In this document: in pieces, positions 18,223-26,702 of the stretch
Layout of the letters: every line of letters begins with the position of its first letter
Position numbering within the stretch: the first letter of the stretch is position 1
Source: an uncultured Oxalicibacterium sp.
GTDB taxonomy: Bacteria > Pseudomonadota > Gammaproteobacteria > Burkholderiales > Burkholderiaceae_D
NCBI RefSeq assembly: GCF_913776015.1
Contig: NZ_CAJYMD010000077.1
Location: 1 to 50,448, forward strand
DNA length: 50,448 bases
Direction of reading: 5' to 3'
Notes under the pieces: generated by a model
Told to the model about the DNA's origin: nothing
The model's input: the letters and a program-made list of their open reading frames with translations, nothing else
The model's database searches: none
Translations under genes and position numbers: made by a program

Positions 18223-19352
18223 AATCCGACTCCCGTGAAAATGATGGCGAACAACGCATCGGCGAGGATGACGACGGTGATGGCCGTCACCACCGAAATG
18301 GTCGTGCCGGCACCCAGACTTTCGGTATTGGGTTTGATGCGCAGACCGAAATGACAGGCGACCAGCGCAATCAGGCCGCCGAACACCACACCCTTGCCGA
18401 GGCCGATCCAGTAATTGGCAAGCGGTACCGCATCTGGCAGTTCGCGCAAGAAGTATTTGTAGCTGAGGCCGAGTTCCATGTTGGCCGCGACCATGCCCCC
18501 GATCAACGCCATCGCATCGGTCCAGACCACCAGCAGTGGCATCGAGAGTGCCAGCGCGAGAACCTTGGGCAGAATCAGACGAAAGCCGTGCGGCATGCCC
18601 ATGACGAGCATGGCATCGAGCTCTTCCGTCACACGCATGACGCCGAGTTGCGCCGTGATCGATGACCCGGAGCGGCCGGCCACTAGAATCGCCGCCAGCA
18701 AAGGCCCGAGTTCACGGATGATGGCCATGCCGAGAATGTTGACGAGATAAATGTCGCCGCCAAATTGATGCAGCTGCTGCGCCGACAGATAAGACAGCAC
18801 CACGCCGATCAGAAAACCGACCAGCGCCGTGATGCCGAGTGCCTGATAGCCCGTATGGAAGATATTGGCCGAAATCTCTTTCCACGGCCCGCGCTGCGGC
18901 TGGCGCACGAAGCGGCCCATATCGATCACGAGCTGTCCAATCAGCGTGACGAAACCGATCATGTGATCGGCCAGCAGCATCTTGCGGCGCAGGATGGCAT
19001 CGAACGAATACCAGCGCTTCTTCGGCAGCTTGTTGAGATCGAGCTTGCCGGTTTCTTCCAGACGATGGAAAAAGTCTTCGTGATGCGCCGCCACTCTCAG
19101 TTCGGCAGGTCGCTGTCGACCCCAGGCATTCCATAACAACTGGGCGCCGATGTAATCGAGTTCCTCCACCTGCGTCAGATCCCACTCCCTTGTTTTTGAC
19201 TGCGCAGCGGTTTTCAATGCCTGTTTGATGCGCGCCATTGTGTGCGGTTCGGTCAGCGCACGCACATGCCACGATCCGCTTGCGGTTGCAGTCGCATGAT
19301 CATCCTGGCTGAGACCGAGGGTGGGAGCAAGGGACGGGGCGGGGGAGGACAT
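18219..19352 (-). CDS. MlaE-like ABC permease with N-terminal STAS domain
   Basis: A 377-residue inner-membrane lipid permease. Residues about 25-105 form a STAS domain (MlaB-like; DLTQVEELDYIGAQLLWNAWG), fused to a MlaE permease (about 130-377) with VAGRSGSSITAQLGVMRVTEELDA and FGLRIKPNTESLGAGTT. In E. coli Mla the STAS protein MlaB is separate, so this is an in-cis version. The ATG at 19352 (MSSPAPS) is chosen: the open frame extends about 53 codons upstream, but that part looks non-coding and approaches the divergent birA start. It is the first gene of the operon. Confidence 0.92.
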   Translation of the reverse strand: MSSPAPSLAPTLGLSQDDHATATASGSWHVRALTEPHTMARIKQALKTAAQSKTREWDLTQVEELDYIGAQLLWNAWGRQRPAELRVAAHHEDFFHRLEETGKLDLNKLPKKRWYSFDAILRRKMLLADHMIGFVTLIGQLVIDMGRFVRQPQRGPWKEISANIFHTGYQALGITALVGFLIGVVLSYLSAQQLHQFGGDIYLVNILGMAIIRELGPLLAAILVAGRSGSSITAQLGVMRVTEELDAMLVMGMPHGFRLILPKVLALALSMPLLVVWTDAMALIGGMVAANMELGLSYKYFLRELPDAVPLANYWIGLGKGVVFGGLIALVACHFGLRIKPNTESLGAGTTISVVTAITVVILADALFAIIFTGVGF

Positions 19353-19441
19353 GCGGCAAAGTGTATGCGAGAAACATTCCAGCGTCACGTGCGCTGCCGC
19401 ACGCTGCCGACCGGCGATATGCCGTGCGCAAGCCGCTCGGC

Positions 19442-19447
19442 TACAAT
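19442..19447 (+). promoter_or_regulatory. Candidate -10 box immediately before birA
   Basis: TACAAT lies only seven bases before the birA ATG. If used, transcription would start near or at the start codon, giving a leaderless or near-leaderless mRNA. No matching -35 is evident, so this is tentative. Confidence 0.25.
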
Positions 19448-19453
19448 GCGCAC

Positions 19454-20245
19454 ATGCAAGTTTCTCCCTCTTCCGAACGTATTGCGGCGCTGGCTGGCGC
19501 GACGGCGGCACAAGTCGCCATCGAGGTCGTTGCCGAAACCGGCTCGACCAATGCCGATCTGCTTGCGCGCGTTCCGCAATTGACGCAACCCGTCTTGCGC
19601 TGGGCGCTTGCTCAGACAGCGGGACGTGGTCGTGCCGGCCGTCAATGGCTGGCGCCCGAAAACAGTGCGCTCACTTTTTCTCTGGCGTGGCGTTTGCGCA
19701 TTCCTCTGCAGGCACTGAGCGGTCTGTCGCTAGCCGTGGGTGTGGCGCTGTCGCGCGCGCTGGCACAACTCGGTGTCGATACCCGCTTGAAATGGCCGAA
19801 CGATTTGCTGCGCGATGGCGCCAAACTGGCCGGCGTCCTGATCGAAACCGCAATCGATCGGCAGGATCGTCAGGCGATCTGGGTCGTCATCGGTATCGGA
19901 CTCAATCTGACGCAGTCGCAAAACCTGAGCGCACAATTGGCGCGTGCCGTGGCGGATGTGGGCGAAGTACATGTTGATCGCGAACAATGGATGGCGGTGT
20001 TTCTTGCCGAGCTGAGCAGCATGCTGGCGGTCTTTGAGCAAGAAGGCTTTGCGCCGTTTGTCGGCGAGTGGAATGCGCTCGATGCCTATGCCGGCAGGGA
20101 AGTCGTGATTCTCGATCAGGGCCGTGAGTTGCACCATGGCTACACGGCAGGCGTGGATGCCAGCGCGTGCCTGCAACTGGATACGCAAGAAGGCCGCGTC
20201 AGCGTGGCTGTCGGCGATGTCTCCCTGCGCATGACGGAGCACTGA
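19454..20245 (+). CDS. birA: Biotin-[acetyl-CoA-carboxylase] ligase, monofunctional
   Basis: Attaches biotin to the carboxyl-carrier protein of acetyl-CoA carboxylase through biotinyl-AMP. The 263-residue sequence has the biotin-binding loop GRGRAGRQW, the catalytic KWPNDLL and a C-terminal SH3-like domain (about 215-263). It lacks the N-terminal winged helix of E. coli BirA, so it should not act as the bio repressor (class I ligase). The ATG at 19454 gives MQVSPSS; the open frame reaches further upstream into the region divergent from mlaE. It is followed by coaX after two bases (TGAGCATG), which indicates an operon. Confidence 0.95.
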   Translation: MQVSPSSERIAALAGATAAQVAIEVVAETGSTNADLLARVPQLTQPVLRWALAQTAGRGRAGRQWLAPENSALTFSLAWRLRIPLQALSGLSLAVGVALSRALAQLGVDTRLKWPNDLLRDGAKLAGVLIETAIDRQDRQAIWVVIGIGLNLTQSQNLSAQLARAVADVGEVHVDREQWMAVFLAELSSMLAVFEQEGFAPFVGEWNALDAYAGREVVILDQGRELHHGYTAGVDASACLQLDTQEGRVSVAVGDVSLRMTEH

Positions 20246-20247
20246 GC

Positions 20248-21030
20248 ATGCTGCTGCTGATCGATGCCGGCAATACGCGCGTGAAGTGGGCGCTGGTGGC
20301 AAAGCCGAGTGCGGTTGAATCGCCCTCTGCATCGACACTGGGGCAATGGCACGCTGCCGGTAGCGTGACGCACGATGGGATACCGGAGTTGACCAAGGCC
20401 TTGCGAGCCATGCAGATCGAGCGCGTGCTGATTGCCAATGTCGCAGGTGCGGCAGTGCGCGAGGCACTGGAGCTATTGCTGGCAAATGTGCTGCCACCAG
20501 AGACGCCGGTCGAATGGTTCGTCTCGCTGGCGGCATGCGGTGGTTTGCGCAATACCTATCTGAATCCGGCACAGCTTGGTTGCGATCGCTTTGCTGCCGC
20601 CATCGGTGCGCATGCCTTGTTGCCAGGGCGTGACTTGATCGTGGCGACCTGCGGTACGGCCACCACGATCGATGCCGTCAGTGCAGATGGGGTTTTCCTC
20701 GGCGGCATGATCTTGCCGGGGCTGGCGCTGATGACGGCGGCACTGGCAAGGAATACGGCGCAACTGCCGCAAGTCAGCCTGCATGCGAATCCGCATCGGC
20801 CCTTTGCCGATCATACGGACGCGGCAATCGCCAGCGGTTGTCTGGCGGCGCAGGCGGGGGCCATCGAACGCGCGGTTATCGCCCATCGCTTGCATACGCA
20901 AGGCGAGGTTACTTGCATTCTCGCCGGGGGCGCGGCAGACTTGATCGCACCCCAACTGTCACTGCCGCACCAACGCATCGACAATCTCGTTCTGATCGGC
21001 TTGCAAATCGTGGCGACTTCCTCATGCTGA
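20248..21030 (+). CDS. coaX: Type III pantothenate kinase
   Basis: First step of coenzyme A synthesis from pantothenate, an ASKHA-fold kinase. The 260-residue protein starts with the phosphate-1 motif LLLIDAGNTRVKWAL and has the acidic Asp in LGCDRFAAAIGA. The ATCGTATTIDAV phosphate-2 loop and the C-terminal GGAADLI also match CoaX. It begins two bases after birA. Its stop overlaps the next gene by seven bases (ATGCTGA at 21024-21030), so birA, coaX and the SPOR gene are probably translated from one message. Confidence 0.96.
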   Translation: MLLLIDAGNTRVKWALVAKPSAVESPSASTLGQWHAAGSVTHDGIPELTKALRAMQIERVLIANVAGAAVREALELLLANVLPPETPVEWFVSLAACGGLRNTYLNPAQLGCDRFAAAIGAHALLPGRDLIVATCGTATTIDAVSADGVFLGGMILPGLALMTAALARNTAQLPQVSLHANPHRPFADHTDAAIASGCLAAQAGAIERAVIAHRLHTQGEVTCILAGGAADLIAPQLSLPHQRIDNLVLIGLQIVATSSC

Positions 21031-21743
21031 AGATTCTGTTTGGTGTCCTTCTGTTTCTCAATGGCGGCTTGCTGGCTTATGAACAGGGCTGGCTGACGCC
21101 GCTGATCCCATCCAGCCATGAGCCTTCACGCATGGCACAACAACTGTATCCAGAGCGACTGACGATTGTCGTGCCGGAAGCGGCAGCGCCAGCGGCAACT
21201 TCTGTGACAACATCGGCAGCATCCGATTCAGCATCGGAATCGCCGGCGAATGCGACAGTGGCGACGGCTGCCGCCAGTGGCGCAATCCCGGCCTGTCTCG
21301 AACTTGGCAATTTCGACGGCGCCGAAGCGCAGCGCTTTGAAACGAGCATCGCTGCGTTGGGCTTGGGTGATCGTCTTGCGCGCCGCACGGTGCAGGAAAG
21401 CACGCGGCATATCGTCTTCATCCCGCCACTGGGCAGCAAGGAAGCGGCAGACCGCAAGGCGGCGGAACTGGCCAAACTTGGCGTCAAGGATTACTTCGTG
21501 ATTCAGGACAGTTCGCCGCTGCAATGGGGTATTTCGCTAGGCGTGTTCCGCACCGAAGACGGTGCCCGCGCGCAGTTGGCAGCGTTGACGCAACAAGGTG
21601 TGCGCACGGCACGTGTCGGCACGCAAGGTATCGGTGCGCGTCGCATCGCATTCCAGATTCGCGGTCTGGATGCGGCCGGCAAGCAGAATCTCGATCGCAT
21701 CAAGGAAGCCTTCCCGCGCCAGCAGTGGCGCGACTGTGCCTGA
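21024..21743 (+). CDS. SPOR-domain protein
   Basis: A 239-residue protein. It has an N-terminal hydrophobic segment (MLKILFGVLLFLNGGLLAYEQGW), an Ala/Ser-rich linker (about 55-92), and a C-terminal SPOR-type region (about 155-200, VKDYFVIQD...GISLGVFRTEDGARAQLAAL). SPOR domains bind denuded glycan strands at division sites. It is likely anchored in the inner membrane with the domain in the periplasm. It overlaps coaX, a neighbourhood seen in many Burkholderiales. Confidence 0.85.
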   Translation: MLKILFGVLLFLNGGLLAYEQGWLTPLIPSSHEPSRMAQQLYPERLTIVVPEAAAPAATSVTTSAASDSASESPANATVATAAASGAIPACLELGNFDGAEAQRFETSIAALGLGDRLARRTVQESTRHIVFIPPLGSKEAADRKAAELAKLGVKDYFVIQDSSPLQWGISLGVFRTEDGARAQLAALTQQGVRTARVGTQGIGARRIAFQIRGLDAAGKQNLDRIKEAFPRQQWRDCA

Positions 21744-21755
21744 CGGGCTGACACC

Positions 21756-21953
21756 TTAGTCTTCCTTCTTCTGCCGTTCGCGCAGTGCTTGCAGGCAGGC
21801 GGGACACAGGCAACCCGCCTGCGGGTCGATTTCCCTTTTTCTTTCACGCGTCTGGGTCGGGCGTGGCAAGGCCATGCACCAGCAACTGGCCGCTTCCTGG
21901 CCATCGACTACGCCGCATTCGAAAGAAGTATGGCAAACGGGGCATGCACTCAT
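21756..21953 (-). CDS. Small cysteine-rich CWC-type protein
   Basis: A 65-residue protein with eight cysteines (C4, C7, C13, C24, C26, C48, C50, C53). The pattern CPVCHTSFECG ... CWCMALPR ... CLCPACL matches the cysteine-rich CWC family. It probably binds a metal such as zinc; the function is unknown. The ATG at 21953 is chosen because the family begins close to the first CxxC; an upstream in-frame extension lacks support. It is convergent with the SPOR gene, with 12 bp between the stops. Confidence 0.75.
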   Translation of the reverse strand: MSACPVCHTSFECGVVDGQEAASCWCMALPRPTQTRERKREIDPQAGCLCPACLQALRERQKKED

Positions 21954-22087
21954 GGGCGGGAACGATGGTGGGGGCTTATGTCTTTTGCGCAACAGCGCAT
22001 TTGGCTTGAGGGGCGAATTTCCATGGCAGCGCCGGAAAACAGGGAGCATTCACTGTAAAATCGCGGGATCGTTATTCAGGACCTGTC

Positions 22088-22990
22088 ATGACCGATTCTA
22101 CCGTTGATCTTACTGGCGTTTCCCCACAAAACAAGGCGGAAATTCTGGCCGAGGCGCTGCCTTACATTCGCAAATTCCATGGCAAGACGATTGTCGTCAA
22201 ATACGGCGGCAATGCGATGACCGAAGAACACCTCAAGCATGGCTTCGCACGCGACGTGATTCTGCTCAAGCTGGTCGGCATGAATCCGGTGGTGGTGCAC
22301 GGTGGCGGCCCGCAGATCGACAATGCGCTGAAGAAGATCGGCAAGCAGGGCACTTTCGTGCAGGGCATGCGCATTACCGACGAAGAGACCATGGAAGTCG
22401 TCGAATGGGTGCTTGGCGGTGAGGTACAGCAGGACATCGTCATGCTGATCAACCACTACGGTGGCCAGGCCGTCGGTCTGACGGGCAAGGACGGTGGCCT
22501 GATCCGCGCGCGCAAGATGCAGATGCCGGACAAGGAAAAACCGGGCGAATTCCTCGACATCGGGTTTGTCGGCGAGATCGAAGCGATCAATCCAGCCGTG
22601 GTCAAAGCGTTGCAGGACGATGCCTTCATCCCGATCATTTCGCCGATCGGTTTCGGTGACGACGGCCAGGCCTACAACATCAACGCCGATCTGGTGGCGG
22701 GCAAGATTGCGGAAATCCTCAAGGCTGAAAAGCTGATCATGATGACCAATATCGCCGGTGTGCAAAACAAGAGCGGCGAACTGCTGACCGATCTGTCGGC
22801 CCGCGAGATCGACGAAATGTTCGCCGATGGCACCATCTCCGGCGGCATGTTGCCGAAGATTTCCTCGGCGCTGGATGCTGCCAAGTCGGGCGTCAATACG
22901 GTACACATCATTGACGGCCGCATCGAGCATTCGCTGCTGCTCGAAGTGCTGACCGAGCAGGCATTCGGCACGATGATTCGTTCGCACTGA
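22088..22990 (+). CDS. argB: Acetylglutamate kinase
   Basis: Second step of arginine synthesis: phosphorylates N-acetylglutamate. The 300-residue protein carries the amino-acid kinase motifs [35 protein letters not shown] and [13 protein letters not shown]. The longer N-terminal helix (residues 1-30) is of the arginine-sensitive hexameric type. It is transcribed alone and ended by a strong terminator 18 bp downstream. In relatives argB is followed by the nucleotidase and slmA genes; here three minus-strand genes separate them. Confidence 0.98.
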   Translation: MTDSTVDLTGVSPQNKAEILAEALPYIRKFHGKTIVVKYGGNAMTEEHLKHGFARDVILLKLVGMNPVVVHGGGPQIDNALKKIGKQGTFVQGMRITDEETMEVVEWVLGGEVQQDIVMLINHYGGQAVGLTGKDGGLIRARKMQMPDKEKPGEFLDIGFVGEIEAINPAVVKALQDDAFIPIISPIGFGDDGQAYNINADLVAGKIAEILKAEKLIMMTNIAGVQNKSGELLTDLSAREIDEMFADGTISGGMLPKISSALDAAKSGVNTVHIIDGRIEHSLLLEVLTEQAFGTMIRSH

Positions 22991-23007
22991 GGCGACGCGC
23001 TTTGGTG

Positions 23008-23038
23008 AAAAGGCACACCTTCACGGTGTGCCTTTTTT
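23008..23038 (+). terminator. argB terminator
   Basis: A perfect 12-bp stem AAAAGGCACACC/GGTGTGCCTTTT around a 5-base loop (23020-23024), followed by TT. A strong Rho-independent terminator directly downstream of argB. Confidence 0.92.
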
Positions 23039-23114
23039 GTTTGTCGGTGCCGGATGCCATGGCGCCGTTGTTTGCTACCAAATCCGACTTCCTTATTTCC
23101 TTCTTCTTGTTTAA

Positions 23115-23166
23115 TGACACCAGGCTGTGAAACGCGGCATGCCGGCATGGTGTCAGTGTTTTTTCC
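23115..23166 (+). terminator. Second terminator-like hairpin downstream of argB
   Basis: TGACACCA (23115-23122) pairs with TGGTGTCA (23148-23155), enclosing an inner GC-rich element (GCGGCATGCCGGC), and is followed by GTGTTTTTT. It is 80 bp past the argB terminator. It could be a back-up terminator or the 3' end of a small RNA transcribed from between the two. Confidence 0.45.
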
Positions 23167-23242
23167 ATAAAAGGGCAGCCCGATCCGTAATGCTCGACCG
23201 GCATCGAACTTGGTAAACGAGACGAGTCGTGTCTTTAAAAAA

Positions 23243-24373
23243 TCAAGGTGCGCTCAGGCGAACAGGCAGTGTCTGCCGACCTTGCCATTCCCCTGTCAAT
23301 TGATTGCCGGTGCTGTTCAATATCAGGTTTGCCGTGAGGTCCCCGTTCGTATCGGTCTCGTGCAGATGAAGACTGCCATTGTTCAGCCTGCCGCTGAGCT
23401 CGATTGGCTTGCGATATCGTTCGTAAAAGTAGACGCCGGAAATCGAGCCGTCGCGATATTGCTGCAGCAGCATCACGATTGCCTGTTTGCCCAGCGCGCC
23501 TCGCAGTAACTGCCCGGCAAAGCTTGTTGGTGTTTGTGAGGTGCGTTCTGTACCGAGCAGCACATGACGACCGTAAGTCGTCATCGATGTGGCCCAGCCA
23601 GCATAAGGTAACGACAAGCTAATGTCGCCCACGTCATCCAGAGCACGCATCGCATGATTGCTGCACCGTGCCGCCTGTAATGTGAATTGCTGTGCGCCGA
23701 ATTCCCATCCATACGGTTCGAGTGTGTCCAAGTTTTTGACTGGCTCAGTATTGCGTAAAAGGCATTCGCGATTGAGGGCGAGACGATCTTTCAGATCGGT
23801 CAGCGTTTCCTGATCGACGTGCTGTTTTTTTGCAGCCCGATATTCTGTTTCGAGCAGCATGATCTGCTGGCGATAGCGCTGCCGTTTTTCTTGTTGCAGA
23901 CGTCGTGCCAAAGCCTTGCGTCCGTTCGATGAAAACAGATCCTCTGCCATCAGACGTCGTCCGTTCTGCTTGTCGAAACTGTAGTAGACGTTGAACTCTT
24001 CGCAATACGCACCGCAACCTTCTGCATCGAAACGCAGCGAGAGTATGCGTGCATCGTTGCGCGTTACCGTGAATGATTGTGACGCCAGACCGGCAAGATC
24101 CGCGTCGCCGGCCTTGATCGTGGCGGCAGGCTTGTTCGGTGGCAAGGCACGCAAGCGATCAATATGCAGCAACAGGTTGATGTTGGCGCTAGCCTTGTCC
24201 TCGCCGTTGCCCACATAAGGCATGTGAATGTCATCACTCGGGAAAGGACGGGTGTCGCTCGTCTGGCCGGTGATCGTCATGGTCGTGATTGACCAATCTT
24301 CGGCATGGGCAGGCAGCGAGAAAAGGCTGCAGGTCAGCACGGTGCCGCACGCCAACAGAAATAGTGATTTCAT
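23243..24373 (-). CDS. Periplasmic protein of unknown function
   Basis: A 376-residue protein with a clear signal peptide (MKSLFLLACGTVLTCSLFSLPAHA, cleavage near residue 24). A central region (about 105-160) with SLRFDAEGCGAYCEEFNVYYSFD and GRRLMAEDLF resembles the beta-rich DUF3298-type fold. A charged helical stretch (about 150-200) and a beta-rich C-terminus follow. Cysteines occur in pairs, compatible with periplasmic disulfides. I do not recognise the family with confidence. The start ATG overlaps the stop of the GNAT gene (ATGA), so it is the third gene of a TraB-GNAT-unknown operon. Confidence 0.75.
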   Translation of the reverse strand: MKSLFLLACGTVLTCSLFSLPAHAEDWSITTMTITGQTSDTRPFPSDDIHMPYVGNGEDKASANINLLLHIDRLRALPPNKPAATIKAGDADLAGLASQSFTVTRNDARILSLRFDAEGCGAYCEEFNVYYSFDKQNGRRLMAEDLFSSNGRKALARRLQQEKRQRYRQQIMLLETEYRAAKKQHVDQETLTDLKDRLALNRECLLRNTEPVKNLDTLEPYGWEFGAQQFTLQAARCSNHAMRALDDVGDISLSLPYAGWATSMTTYGRHVLLGTERTSQTPTSFAGQLLRGALGKQAIVMLLQQYRDGSISGVYFYERYRKPIELSGRLNNGSLHLHETDTNGDLTANLILNSTGNQLTGEWQGRQTLPVRLSAP

Positions 24374-24924
24374 GTGATGACCTTGCGCATGACGATGGCA
24401 TCGGCATTCTGTTTGGCGACGGCAGAGAAGAAATCGCCGAGCCGCATGATTTCTTCATAGCCGCATGTCGCATAGATGTGATGTGCACCAAGCCACTCCG
24501 CACTCACCAGCAAAATCGAGCTGCGCACCTGTGATAAATCACGGCAGAGCCGTGCCACGCATTGCTGAAAGAATGCACGCCCCACACCACCGCCGCGATA
24601 CGCGGGATGGATGGTCATGGACGAGATGTAAAGTTGTGAGCCGCTGCTGTCGTGCGTGTCGCGAATGTCATGCCCCAACGTAAACGGCGTGGCATTGGTC
24701 GGCACCTTGGCCGACCATAGTTCCGAAGACAGATAGCCGACAGCTTGATTCCGGTCGTCAGCGAGAATCAGGAAGCCTTGTGGAAAATGTCGTAGCCGGT
24801 GTTGCATGACTTCGCGGCTTTCGCAAATGCCCGCAGCGAAGCCCAGGGTTTCGAGCATTATTATGCGATCGAGATCGTCCTCATTAGCCAGTCGCAAGGG
24901 GAGTGCTTGTCCGGGTGTGTACAT
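24370..24924 (-). CDS. GNAT-family N-acetyltransferase
   Basis: A 184-residue acyl-CoA N-acyltransferase. Motif A is MTIHPAYRGGGVGRAFFQQCV (acetyl-CoA pyrophosphate loop), and motif B is near HHIYATCGYEEIMRLGDFF. The ATG at 24924 (MYTPGQ) is chosen; the longer frame upstream lies inside the TraB gene and is low-complexity. It sits seven bases after the TraB/GumN stop and overlaps the next gene by four. The substrate is unknown; small metabolites, peptides and protein N-termini are all possible. Confidence 0.85.
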   Translation of the reverse strand: MYTPGQALPLRLANEDDLDRIIMLETLGFAAGICESREVMQHRLRHFPQGFLILADDRNQAVGYLSSELWSAKVPTNATPFTLGHDIRDTHDSSGSQLYISSMTIHPAYRGGGVGRAFFQQCVARLCRDLSQVRSSILLVSAEWLGAHHIYATCGYEEIMRLGDFFSAVAKQNADAIVMRKVIT

Positions 24925-24931
24925 GGGTGCC

Positions 24932-25867
24932 TCAGTAGATGCGGGTGACGCGATAGCCGCGGGTGCGCAGCAAGGCCGGCACACCGTCGTCACCCAGCAA
25001 GTGCAGGGCACCGATTGCAACGAAGATGCGCTCGCGTTTTTCGAGGAGGGCAATGATGCCATTCGCCATGCCCGGGTTGCGTTCCTTGAGCAAGACGTTG
25101 TCAATGAAGCTGGAGGTGGTGGTGTTCTCTGCGAGCATGGCTTGCTTGAGGGCGACCATCTTTGCGTGATCGGCGGTTTTCCAAGCTTCGATCAACTGAA
25201 TGCCTTTCTCGATTCCCTGGTTGGCTTGCAAATCCTCCAGCGTTTCTTGCAAGTAGTCTGCCTGTTGTGCAGGTGTCAGACGATCAAACAGGGAAAGCTG
25301 GTAGCCCACCGTCTCCAGTGCGCGGACTTGCTTGTTCTCCTTGTGTGCAAGATCAAGGAAGTACTGCTCGATACCTTGTTCGCTCGGATAGCCGGCTTGC
25401 GTCATGGCTTGCAGCATCAGCAGATTGGCGACCATCCACGGTTTCAGTCGCTGTATCTGTGCGGCTGGCAGTCCGGCCTTGGCGAGCGCGTCCTGCAAGG
25501 CTTGCCATTGTGTCGGGGTGAGATGGTGGTCGATACTGTCATGCTCGGGATAAACCGCGTAGCGCGTGACGGCCTTCTGCAAATTGGCTTGATCGCGAAT
25601 GTCGGCTTCGATGACCAGTGCATCGGCTTGCCGGAAGGCGCGCATCACCTTGGGTTCTAGTGGGTAGAATGCCGATTGCCCTATGTGCACCGTGCCGAAC
25701 AGCCAGGCAGTGTGACCGGCGCGTTCGATGCGGTACAAGGTGCCGCGTTGCGGGATGTCTGACCGGGCGACGGTGCTGGCAACACGATTGTCGGACTTGC
25801 GCTCTGCGTGAGCGGTCGGTGCCAGCAGGCCAAGCAAGGTAATGAACAACACAGCAACACGAAACAT
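24932..25867 (-). CDS. TraB/GumN family protein
   Basis: A 311-residue secreted protein with a signal peptide (cleavage near residue 21, APTAHA). The conserved TraB/GumN motifs are LFGTVHIG (57-63, with H61), a central ALVIEADIRD, and the C-terminal FVAIGALHLLGDDGV. The two GxxH motifs are typical of the Tiki-like putative metalloprotease superfamily. No activity is proven for bacterial members. It is the first gene of a three-gene minus-strand operon and is divergent from the HAD gene with only 31 bp between the start codons. Confidence 0.88.
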   Translation of the reverse strand: MFRVAVLFITLLGLLAPTAHAERKSDNRVASTVARSDIPQRGTLYRIERAGHTAWLFGTVHIGQSAFYPLEPKVMRAFRQADALVIEADIRDQANLQKAVTRYAVYPEHDSIDHHLTPTQWQALQDALAKAGLPAAQIQRLKPWMVANLLMLQAMTQAGYPSEQGIEQYFLDLAHKENKQVRALETVGYQLSLFDRLTPAQQADYLQETLEDLQANQGIEKGIQLIEAWKTADHAKMVALKQAMLAENTTTSSFIDNVLLKERNPGMANGIIALLEKRERIFVAIGALHLLGDDGVPALLRTRGYRVTRIY

Positions 25868-25898
25868 GGGTCTTCCTGATTCGATGATGGATTAAACG

Positions 25899-26672
25899 AT
25901 GCACACCAAGACAAGTGCGAAGAAACGCGCGAACAGACGCGCGAACGCCAGCGATCCGGTCTGGCTGTTCGATCTCGACAATACGTTGCACGATGCGTCG
26001 CACGCGATTTTCCCGGCGATCAACCTGAACATGAATGCCTACATCGCACGCGTGCTGCAGTCGTGCGGGCTGGCCAACGATACCGCTGCGGTCGATGCCG
26101 CGCGCATTCTCTACTGGCAGCGCTACGGTGCCACGCTGCTCGGTATGGTAAAGCATCATCAAGTGCGCGCCGATGAGTTTCTGCGCGAAGCGCATCGCTT
26201 CGATGATCTACCCACCATGATTCGTGCCGAACGCAGTCTGGCGCGCATCCTGCGCAAGCTGCCGGGACGCAAGATATTGCTGACCAACGCCCCGCGCAGT
26301 TACTCGCGTGAAGTGTTGCGTCACCTCGGCCTGCATCGTCATTTTGCACGCCATGTACCGATCGAAGCCATGCGCGTGCATGGACATTTGCGGCCCAAGC
26401 CTTCGCGGCCAATGCTGCGAAAGTTGCTCGCGGCAGAAGGATTATCTGCAAGCCGCTGCATTCTCGTGGAGGATACGGTGGCCAATCTCAAGGGCGCCAA
26501 GGCGCTAGGGTTACGCACGGCCTGGGTCACGCAATATCTGAGCACGGACTCGACGCGTCAGGCCGTGGCTGGCGTGCATGCAACAGCGCGAAGCACAAAA
26601 CGGCCAGATTATGTGGATGTCAAAGTACAATCTGTCGGGCAACTGTTCCGGCAGCTGCATCGATTGCGTTAG
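25899..26672 (+). CDS. HAD-family pyrimidine 5'-nucleotidase
   Basis: A 257-residue HAD hydrolase. Motif I is LFDLDNTLHD (nucleophile D25, acid D27), motif II is LLTNAPR, motif III is the lysine in RPKPSRP, and motif IV is LVEDTVANLKGAKALG. The helical cap (about 35-110) and the order place it with the SDT1/YjjG-like pyrimidine 5'-nucleotidases. A basic N-terminal 15 residues precede the fold. The next gene, slmA, starts 30 bp downstream, a pairing common in betaproteobacteria. Its ribosome-binding site is weak. Confidence 0.88.
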   Translation: MHTKTSAKKRANRRANASDPVWLFDLDNTLHDASHAIFPAINLNMNAYIARVLQSCGLANDTAAVDAARILYWQRYGATLLGMVKHHQVRADEFLREAHRFDDLPTMIRAERSLARILRKLPGRKILLTNAPRSYSREVLRHLGLHRHFARHVPIEAMRVHGHLRPKPSRPMLRKLLAAEGLSASRCILVEDTVANLKGAKALGLRTAWVTQYLSTDSTRQAVAGVHATARSTKRPDYVDVKVQSVGQLFRQLHRLR

Positions 26673-26702
26673 TCCCGATTGCTTATCCATTCCTAAAAAA
26701 TC

